The notes below the pieces were generated by a model. It was not told the DNA's origin, searched no databases, and was given only the letters and a program-made list of their open reading frames with translations. Shown here one piece after another: positions 55,823-64,000 of a DNA stretch of 64,000 nt. This DNA is from Bos javanicus (lineage: Eukaryota; Chordata; Mammalia; Artiodactyla; Bovidae), in contig NC_083869.1 in NCBI RefSeq assembly GCF_032452875.1, forward strand, positions 126,114,001 to 126,178,000, read 5' to 3'. A program made the translations under genes and the position numbers. Numbering within the stretch: the first letter of the stretch is position 1; every line of letters starts with the position of its first letter.

Positions 55823-56853
55823 GACTGTGGAAAATTCTTCAAGAGATGGGAATACCAGACCACCTGACCTGCCTCCTGAGAAATCTGTATGCAGGTCAAG
55901 AAGCAACAGTTAGAAGCAAACATGGAACAACAGACTGGTTCCAAATTGGGAAAGGAGATCATCAAGGCTGTATATTATCACCCTGCTTATTTAATTTATA
56001 TGCAGAGTACATCATGAGAAATGCTGGGCTGGAGGAAGCACAAGCTGGAATCAAGATTGCTGGGAGAAATATCAATAACCTCAGATATGCAGATGATACC
56101 ACCCTTATGGCAGAAAGTGAAGAGGAACTGAAGAGCCTCTTGATGAAAGTGAAAGAGGAATATGAAAAAGCTGGCTTAAAACTCAACATTCAGAATACTA
56201 AAATCAAGTCATCTGGTCCCATCACTTCATGGCAAATAGATGGAGAAACAAAATGGAAACAGCGAGAGACTTTATTTTTTGGGGCTCCAAAATCACTGCA
56301 GATGGTGATTGCAGCCATGAAATTAAAAGATGCTTACTCCTTGGGAAAAAAGCTATGACCAACCTAGACAGCATATTAAAAAACAGAGCATTACTTTGCT
56401 GACTAGTCAAAACTATGGTTTTTCCAGTAGTCATGTATGCATATGAGAGTTGGACTATAAAGAAAGCTGAGCACAGAAGAATTGATGCTTTTGAACTGTG
56501 GTGTTGGAGAAGACTCTTGAGAGTCCCTTGGACTGCAAGGAGATCAAACCAGTCAGTCCTAAAGGAAATCAGTCCTGAATATTCATTGGAAGGACTGATG
56601 CTGAAGCTGAAACTCCAATACTTTGGCCATCTGATGCAAAGAACTGACTCATTGTAAAATACTCTGATGCTGGGCAAGGTTGAAGGCAGGAGGAGAAGGG
56701 GACGACAGAGGATGAAATGGTTGGATGGCATCACTGACTCAATGGACATGAGTTTGAGTAAGCTCCAGGAGACAGTGAAGGACAGGGAAGCCTGGCATGC
56801 TGCAGTCCATGGGGTCGCAAAGAGTCAGACATAACTGAACGACTGAACTGAAA
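55823..56853 (+). mobile_element. BovB LINE 3' half
   Basis: Sense BovB, 5'-truncated inside the RT core. The frame 55,846-56,358 is open for 170 codons and includes LRYADDTTLM; further on the frame is lost, and the 3' end is normal with a ctgaa tail. Confidence 0.9.
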
Positions 56854-57121
56854 GGAACGATTAACACTATTTTCAGAATATTTTTCTCTGGAAGGATGAG
56901 GAAAAGGGAGGCCATGGAGGAGGATCATACAGAGGGATACAGAGGGCTTCAAAAGTACTAAAATGTCCCATTAAACTAGTAGTGACTATCTTCATTTTTA
57001 CTCTGTTAACAATACATATATTTTTATATGTATGTATATGTGCATGGATATACACAATATATTCTTCTATACGTATAAGATATTTCACAGTAAAAATTTT
57101 ACAACAAAAAATGTAAGGACA

Positions 57122-57288
57122 AGGACTTCCCTGGCGGTCCAGTGGCTAAGACTCCATGCTCCCAATGCAGGAGGCCTGGGTTCAACCCTTGGTCAGTGAA
57201 CTAGATACCACATGCCACGACTAAAGATCCCAAGTGTCACAACTGAGACCCCGCACACCCAAATAAGCAAATAAATAATTTTAAAACA
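57122..57288 (+). mobile_element. CHR-type SINE
   Basis: Forward CHR SINE, flanked by aatgtaaggacaagg (about 57,109) and aatgtaaggaccagg (about 57,289). Confidence 0.88.
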
Positions 57289-58712
57289 ATGTAAGGACCA
57301 GGTCATGCGGGGAGGGAGGGGGAGTCCGTCTTAAAGATCAGGGCAGGGCCTGGCCCACCACAGCACACAGGAATTTGCTCTGAATCATTTAACGACCATC
57401 TGGTTCTGGATCAGGTCCCTCCTGCTCACTCACACTGAAGCTCCGGCTCTGCCTGCCTGTTTGCCACCGCCCCCCACCATCACAGGCATGGGTGGTGGAG
57501 GTTCTGGGGATCCTCCTCCAGGCTCCAGAAGGATGCAGGGTTGGCCCCCGCTGCTCAGATGTAGGATGCTAAGGAACAAGGACTCTGCTAAGGGATGGAT
57601 TCCCAGATCCAGAGGGATACAAGGGTCTGGCTCTAGGACAGAAAACCAGCCAGATCTTCTAGGGACCACAGTAAGAGGCTCTTTCCCAACCTCTTAGACA
57701 AGGGGTGAGGTTGTCAGTTCAGGCTTCCTGATCCCAGGGAAAGGATAGATCTAGGCCCTGGGTTCAAGGGGACGAGTGCACTCAGCAGACTGGACCCCAC
57801 ACTGAATGTGCCCAGAGGACCAAAGATTCTATGTGCCCAGCATGGCTGGCACTGAATGGCACAGTCCCTGACCTGATAGGGTCATGCTGGTCAGGTGACC
57901 AGGGAGGCCTGGTGACCAGACTGAAGGACCTTGTTCACGTCTGATTCTGTAATGCCTCTGGGCCTTGGCCCAACCCTAAGTGCTGTTCTGGGTTGAGAGA
58001 GTCCAGCAATAATGGAAACTGGATTTCCCACCAGCTAGATGGCAGGAGAGCTCTGAGTGGGTTTTTAAAAAACAGCCTGTATCTTCCCTACCTGTCTGTG
58101 TGCACCCATATTCATACCCATACCTGCTTCTGCCTTTTTTGCTCACTTCTGTCTCTTTCTGACTCTCCCTGGGTCTGTCTCTATCTCCCTTTCCAGGTCT
58201 TTCTCTGATTTTGCCTTCCCCTTCCCCAGCCTCCCACCTACTACAGAGAGCTCTGGTTCCAAGAAAAGAAGCTTTTGCTGTGAATGCACCAGATGCCAGG
58301 ACCTCCCCTTCCCACTCCCTCCATCATTTCCATGCCCCCTTCCTGCTGTATCTGAGACCTGAACTCAGCAGCCACCCCCACCCCCACCACCACCCCCAGA
58401 CAAGCCGGACGGGAAGAAGAATAGGGCTCCAGCTGGACTGGATCGGCTTGGATGTAGGGCTGCCTTTCCCTTTGGAGGGGAGGTCAGAGCTCAGATGGCT
58501 CATGAATTATTGAGCTCCTGTGCTGGCGGCTCCACTTGGCAGAGCGCTGGGACTCTTGCCACCAGTCTTGAAGAGTAGGACAAACTCAAGGTCATTCAGG
58601 CTGAGCTGGGCCAGGCTCTAAGCTCCCAGCCTCCTTCCTATCCCCTCACCTGAGCCCCCAGGACTAAACCTGGCAACTCTCCCCACCCTTACTCACTTTA
58701 TAGGGAACCCAG
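57289..58712. other. Unassigned intergenic DNA
   Basis: No gene. A C-rich ccacccccacccccaccacc-type tract occurs at 58,373-58,398. Otherwise unique-looking sequence. Confidence 0.4.
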
Positions 58713-58723
58713 CCCAGCCCTAG

Positions 58724-58926
58724 GATTGCCCTGGTGGCTCAGACCATAAAGAGACTGCCTGCAATGCAGCAGACCTGAGTTCGATCCTTGGGTCGGGAAG
58801 ATGCCCTAGAGAAGGAAATAGAAACCCACTTGCCTGGGAAATCCCATGGATCATGGAGCCTGGCTGGGCCACAAGTCCATGGGCTCGCCAAGAGTCAGAC
58901 ACGACTTAGCGATTAAACAACAACAA
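58724..58926 (+). mobile_element. Bov-tA SINE with exact 11-bp TSD
   Basis: Forward Bov-tA with an aacaacaa tail, flanked by cccagccctag at 58,713-58,723 and 58,927-58,937. Confidence 0.93.
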
Positions 58927-58989
58927 CCCAGCCCTAGTCAGAAGTACCCCATGCTCTCTCCCCTGGCCCTGACCTCTGACATTCACACA

Positions 58990-59146
58990 ATTCAGTTAGT
59001 TCAGCTCAGTTGTGTCCAACTCTTTGCGACTCCCTGGACTACAGCACTCCAGGCTTCCCCGTCCATCACCAACTCCCGGAGCTTGCTCAAACTCATGTCC
59101 ATTTAGTCGGTGATGCCATCCAACCATCTCATCCTCTGTTGTCCCC
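58990..59146 (-). mobile_element. BovB 3' end, minus
   Basis: Reverse BovB 3' terminus of about 155 bp. Confidence 0.87.
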
Positions 59147-60350
59147 ACAATTACCCTCCATCTTTCATCCCTTAGACTGGGGGCCCCTGAGAGTGGGACT
59201 CCACAGGAAGGGCCTGAGGGCCAGATGGCTCAGACTAGGGGCTCCAAGTCTGGATCTGGCTGACCCCCATCCGCGTCACCACCTCCCTTAATGTCTCTTC
59301 ACAAGGCTCTGCCTTCCTTAGGGGAGGTGATACAGACCCAGGATCCAGGGAGGGGCGCTCCATCCACAGCAGCTCTCAGGCCAGCCCCACTGTTCCTATG
59401 ATTTCAGCAAGAACTGAAGAGGGTGGAAGGAAGCCCAGGATGTGATGAGCTGGATCTGGCTTGAACAATCTACCCACCCTGACTTTCAGTTTGCTCATCC
59501 ATAAAATGGGAAGAATAATTTCTGCAGCTGGTCTTCCCAGCACCTGCTGGTGGAGCCGCTTTCATCTCTGCACTGTCAGGGCTGGAAGGCAGCTACAAGG
59601 CCCTGGCTGGGGCCCTGTCTGACCTCTACCTGCTCCAGCTCTACCCTCTTGTCTATTTACTCCCAAGTACTCCTCCCCTGGGACCCCCGGAAGGCCCTGG
59701 ACAACTTTCCACTGCAGCACTAAGCTGCCATCTCGCACACTGGGTTGGAACCTGTGGGTACGGTCTGTCTTCCTCAAGCCCTTTGGGTCCCCCAAGGTCA
59801 CACATAGAGTCTTCTTCCTCTCTGTGTTCTGCAGCAGTCAGGCCAGGCACAGGCACAGAGGAAGGGCTCAGAGATGCTGCCAAATGAGGGAATGGCCTGG
59901 AGACTTCCCAGGACCTCTGCCTTGATTACTGCCTCCTACCCTCCCGCACCATACTTGCCGGGGACTTTGAGTGTTCACTGCTGCCAGTTGTCCCGAGCCC
60001 ACCACCCTCCTCAGTGGCTCACTTGGAAAATCCAGGGGCAGGACACTGTACCACCACCCCAGCACTTCCGGCAAACCCTGCTCTCTGCCTTCTACCCTTG
60101 AATTTCACCCACATCCTTAGACCACAGACCCAGCAGTTTGTGCTAAACTGTTACGCGGGCAGCCTTCAGTAAAGCAGGCCTCCAGACATCCATGCCCTGT
60201 GCGTCTCTTCCGTGCTGACTCTGGCCTTGGCTATATGACTTGCTCTCTCCAGTGGGATGTCAAGAAGTGTGAAGCAAGCAAAGGTTCAATGAGCACTTGC
60301 ACAGCGGGCCTCGTCCTCTTGGAAGTCCGCTGCTTCACTGTGAAGGTCAG
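59147..60350. other. Unassigned intergenic DNA
   Basis: No gene or clear repeat recognised. Ordinary GC content, with scattered short chance open frames. Confidence 0.4.
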
Positions 60351-60360
60351 CTAGACTTCT

Positions 60361-61295
60361 TTTTTTAGTCTTTTTTTTTCTCTAATTTTATGAAAGAATT
60401 TTATTCCAAAGTGGCTCTAGTAGTGCTGGAGACATTGATGTAGAGTTTGAATATTGTTTCAGGTAAAGTGAAAGTGGATAAAAGTAATATTTCTAGCTAA
60501 TATATTTTTAGATGACAGGATTTTAAATGTGTCAGTTAAAATAAACATTAATGAACTTATTTATGAAACAGAAACAGACTCATGGACATAAAAAACAAGC
60601 CAGGTGATTACCAGAGGGGAAAAAAATCAGATAAACAGGGTCCTACCATATATATAGCACAGGGTACTATATTCAATATTTTGAAGTAAATTATAATGGA
60701 AAAGAAAAAATGCAAAGAATATTAAGAATAGATATTTTACTATTTTATGTATTTTGAAAGGATTTTAGATTCAGAATTATAGGGGAGATTTTTTTTTTCC
60801 TTAAGGAGAACCACTTTATACTGAGTAGTAAACAAAACTCTATTTATGACATAGTAAACAAAATTTCCATCAACTTCTTCAATTAGTCCAAAGAACAAAA
60901 CCTCTGACTTAATCAGAATTTACATTTAACCTTAAATATTCTAAAATCCATCCGTGTCAACTTTGGAATTTTAATCTCGCCTAATACTATGAAATAGGGC
61001 AAACCTTGATTGACAGTCAAATTCCAAATTTTCTCTGTTTAGCCACTTTTTTGATCTTCTTTTTGATTCCACGTATTCCACAGTGTTCAATGGATTTGTA
61101 ATAAACTTCCAAGATGAAGGGGGATTTCTTGCTCATTTTTCGCCTGACATCTTGACTTGTGTTCATCTTTTTAAACAAAAAATATGCTCCAGAAAATGGC
61201 CACATGGTCACCTACTACAACTTCTTTAAAGATGTTCTTTGCCAGTGGATCCATACTATGGCCATCCTGAGGCGTGTACTCACGAGGCTCTGCAT
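60361..61295 (-). pseudogene. Retrocopy of an unidentified transcript
   Basis: A 935-bp minus-oriented insertion bounded by an exact 10-bp duplication, ctagacttct (60,351-60,360 and 61,296-61,305). On the minus strand it ends AATAAA (complement of 60,400-60,405), about 20 nt, then A-runs broken once (complement of 60,361-60,379). This is the signature of an L1-mobilised mRNA. Two short minus frames, 61,353-61,171 and 61,211-61,017, lie in different phases, so any protein is broken. The second ends in a Lys-rich KKKIKKVAKQRKFGI. I do not recognise the parent. An L1 3' fragment (about 60,555-60,710) appears to have landed inside later. Confidence 0.6.
60555..60710 (+). mobile_element. L1 3' fragment
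   Basis: Sense L1 3'UTR piece: gaaacagactcatggacata, tagcacagggtactatattc, then ataatggaaaagaaaaaa. Confidence 0.65.
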
Positions 61296-61520
61296 CTAGA
61301 CTTCTGAACAAGATGAGAGGCCAGGCGGACAGAGGCCCAGGGAGAGGGGACACCGTCTAGATAATCCAGCCCCCGCTGCTCCCAGTTGAATGCAGCCCCA
61401 TGAGTGACACCAGGCAAAACCAGCAGGACTGGCCAACTGACCCCAGCTGAACCACAGAATTTCTAGAAATAATACATCATTTTAAGCCACTAAGTTTTGG
61501 GGCCCTTTGTTTCTCAGCAA

Positions 61521-61708
61521 GGGCTTCCCAGGCGGCTCAGAGGTAAAGAATCTGCCAATGCAGGAGACTCAGGTTTGATCCCTGGGTCAAGAAGATCCCC
61601 TAGAGAAGGAAATCTTGTCCGGGAAATCCCACGGACAGAGGAGCCTGGTGGGCTACAATCCATGGGGTTGCAAGAGTCAGACACGACTTAGCAACTAAAC
61701 AATGATCA
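61521..61708 (+). mobile_element. Bov-tA SINE
   Basis: Forward Bov-tA lacking part of its middle, flanked by tttctcagcaa on both sides (about 61,509 and 61,709). Confidence 0.92.
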
Positions 61709-62044
61709 TTTCTCAGCAAACGATAACTGAAATCAGGGGCCAACCCTGAGTCCTCTCTGCCCACGTCTTGCATATCCAGTCTTGTGGGGTCCACTTCCAG
61801 AATATATCATGTATCTGAGCACTTCTCCTCTCATTCCCAGGCACCACTTTAGTCCAGGCCACTGTCCCCCTCACCTGGATTATTCCCAAAGCCTCCTCAC
61901 TGGACTCCCTGCCTCCACTCTTATTCTCCTGCAGTCATCATACGGGGCCAGAGTGAAACTTTGGGGGTATTAGTCAGATCAAGTCACCCACCTGCTTAAG
62001 ACCTTCCAGTTACCTCCTACATCACTTAGATCAAAAGAAAGACC

Positions 62045-62325
62045 CAGGAATTCTCTGGTGGTCTAGTGGTTAGAAGTCCACCTGCAGGGGACCCGGGTTC
62101 TATTCTTGGTCTGGGAGGATTCCACATGCAGGGCGGGGGGCAACTAAGCCCATGTGCCACAACTGCTGAGTTCACACACCCTAAAGCCCATGCTCTTCAA
62201 TAAGAGAAGCCGCCACAATGAGAAGCCCACGCACCACAACTGAAGAGTAGCCACCACTTGCGTCAACTAGAAAAGTCCACACACAGCAACAAAGACCCGG
62301 TGCGGCCATAAATTAATAAAATAAA
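62045..62325 (+). mobile_element. Long CHR-type SINE
   Basis: Extended CHR form as at 15,166: aattctctggtggtctagtg, gaagcccacgcaccacaac, then caacaaagacccggtgcgg and an A-rich tail. Confidence 0.87.
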
Positions 62326-63091
62326 CCACAGGCTCCTTGAAGCCCTGTGCAGCCCAGGGCCTGCACAGCTCCACCCCCACCTCCAGCCCCCCTTGCTCAG
62401 TGCGCTCCAGCCACACTGGTTTCCTTTCTGTTTCTTGAACATGCAGGCCTATCTCCATCTTGGGGCCTTCACATCAGTTCTTTACTCTGCCCAGAAAACG
62501 CAGACCTCTAGGTCTTTCCATCTAGGTCTTCCAGTTCTCAGCTTACATGTCCCCTCCCCTAAAAGGCTATTTACAGAAGAGAGGACTGAGGCTTGGAGAA
62601 GTGAGGTCATTTCCCAAGTACACACAATTAGGGAGAGTCTGGGCTGAGTTTTCACCCTAGGTTTGTGTGAGTCCCCACTCCAGGGCTCTTTCTGCCACAT
62701 CAGTGGTTTGGGAAGGTGAAGGTCATGGGCTCCTGAAAAGGAGAGGGGTTGGAGGGGCTTCCTTCACTGACTTCTTCCACAAACACTCTCAGCCGTACCC
62801 TTTGGACCCTGCCCTGGGCTGAGTGCTGGGGACTCAGAGAGATGAACTGAACCAGACTTTTCTCTCTGGGAGCTCCAGTCTAGGGACAGGGAAAGCAGCA
62901 GAGGAGGTCAAGGCCATCAGAGGGGCTCAGACAGCCTTTCGGGAAGGCATAACATGGAGTATGAGGGTGGCTGGGGGCAGGCGCATGGGGGGCAGAAAGT
63001 GGGGGTGTTTGTTCAGGGGTCAGAGCTGCCTATTGTCCCCTGAAAGTGACCAGGAGACTTAGCATCAGCCATGTGTGTCCAAGCTGCTGTG

Positions 63092-63129
<38 letters not shown>

Positions 63130-63758
63130 TAAGGGAAAGTACGAGGGGTAAGGTGGACTTTAGGCAGGAGAAAGCTGAATGAATAGAATTTACTGATGTG
63201 GCTAAAGCCCACAAAGGCTGAGTCACTTGCCCAGCTCACCGTAAAGGCAGAATATGAACCAAGCCTATCCTGACACCACCTCCTCCAGGGCCCACTGCTT
63301 CTTCACTATGTGACCTCAGCTAAAGCCATTCTCCTCAGGGGCCTTATTTCCTCATCAGTAAGCTGAAGGAGTTGGATCAAGTTTTCTTCAGCACAAGGAT
63401 TCTGCAGAAAATATCACTACTAGAGCTTGGAATCAAATTCAGAACCTGCCTCAACCGGTACAGGATGGTTTCTCAGCCTGCAGCTCCCTCCAGGCCTAAA
63501 CTGGGTGTCATACAAGCTAAAGTCAGGGAGCCCCAGTAATTCCCCCGGTGTCAGGTGGACCTGGGGTCTCTCTTTCAACAGCCCAGCCTACAGTTCCAGA
63601 ATCCCTACAGCCCAGCTCCTTAGAATTCCGGAGCTCCTAGTACACCCTTACTTCATCATTAGCCCAGCCTGGATCCCAGCTTATCTGTCCACCATTCTCC
63701 AGGATAACTCTGGGACTCCCCTGGTTCTCTTCAGCTTCCAGGAAACACCATCCTTTAG
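62326..63758. other. Intergenic DNA with MIR relics
   Basis: No gene. Reverse MIRs are readable at about 62,565-62,695 and 63,185-63,270; a forward MIR-like core lies near 63,300-63,380. Confidence 0.5.
63095..63122. repeat. (GT)14 microsatellite
   Basis: Fourteen uninterrupted GT units, long enough to be polymorphic. Confidence 0.95.
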
Positions 63759-63836
63759 CCAATGAAGGAAAGGGGAGAGGCAGCTATGAATGATCATTGG
63801 CCCATTGTCTGACCAATACAGACAGACCTGGCCAAT
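63759..63836. promoter_or_regulatory. Cluster of four CCAAT boxes
   Basis: CCAAT at 63,759, 63,813 and 63,832 and the inverse ATTGG at 63,796, all within 78 bp. The next sequence is a BovB insertion (63,847 on). No TATA box or exon is seen in the window, so the role is unknown. Confidence 0.35.
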
Positions 63837-63846
63837 CAGAAGAACC

Positions 63847-64000
63847 AGTTCAGTTCAGTCGCTCAGTTGTGTCAGACTGTTTGCGACCCCATGGGCTGCA
63901 GCACGCCAGGCCTCCCTGTCCATTGCAAACACCCCGAGTTTACTCAAACTCATGTCCATTGAGTCAGTGATGCCATCCAACCACCTCATGTTCTGTCGTC
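63847..64000 (-). mobile_element. BovB LINE, minus, cut by window edge
   Basis: Reverse BovB beginning with its 3' tip and running off the right end of the window. Confidence 0.88.

Noticed and set aside
61017..61353. Two minus frames read as a small intact gene
   Set aside because: They are in different phases and sit within or across an insertion bounded by a target-site duplication with an A tail, so a retrocopy is the better explanation.

Overview
The window is mammalian nuclear DNA from a ruminant, almost certainly a bovid such as cattle, buffalo, sheep or goat. The evidence is the repeats. There are 13 BovB (RTE-clade) LINE pieces, about 16 Bov-tA SINEs, 4 Bov-A2 dimers and about 16 CHR-type tRNA-Glu SINEs, on an older background of MIR, L2, L1 3' ends and one MER1-type hAT element. 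Two protein-coding genes are recognisable, both spliced, and everything else is non-coding as far as the sequence shows.

Layout. 1-26,900: gene desert packed with retroelements. BovB dominates 1-8,000. A lone CpG island sits at 16,140-16,680, a palindromic DNA transposon carrying three nested SINEs lies at about 21,045-22,200, and a compact CCAAT/AP-1 cluster lies at 24,167-24,248. 27,000-34,726: TENT5B (FAM46B) on the + strand, with a CCAAT-rich TATA promoter, coding exon 1 (27,428-27,691), a 5.1-kb intron, coding exon 2 (32,827-33,855) and a 3'UTR with a poly(A) signal at 34,702. 34,727-38,394: spacer between the two genes. 38,395-45,130: TRNP1 on the - strand, converging on TENT5B. Its whole 232-residue CDS lies in one GC-rich exon (44,310-45,008), and a separate 3'UTR exon is inferred at 38,395-39,126. 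45,200-64,000: a second gene desert with an old LTR split by a BovB and a SINE (51,530-53,430), a retrocopy with a target-site duplication (60,351-61,305) and a closing CCAAT cluster (63,759-63,836).

The two genes are not known to work together. TENT5B is a cytoplasmic non-canonical poly(A) polymerase; TRNP1 is a small disordered and coiled-coil nuclear protein of neural progenitors. The tail-to-tail order fits the mammalian 1p36.11-type synteny block (SLC9A1 - TENT5B - TRNP1 - KDF1) as I remember it; neither outer neighbour is seen here.

I see no undescribed protein system. The observations most worth checking are regulatory: a convergent pair of near-consensus CTCF motifs (2,498 and 40,979) bracketing TENT5B, an orphan CpG island with a consensus minus-strand splice donor, three CCAAT arrays, and alternative TRNP1 3' ends. 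Repeat boundaries are by eye and good to roughly 10-30 bp, except where duplications are given exactly. No database search was possible.
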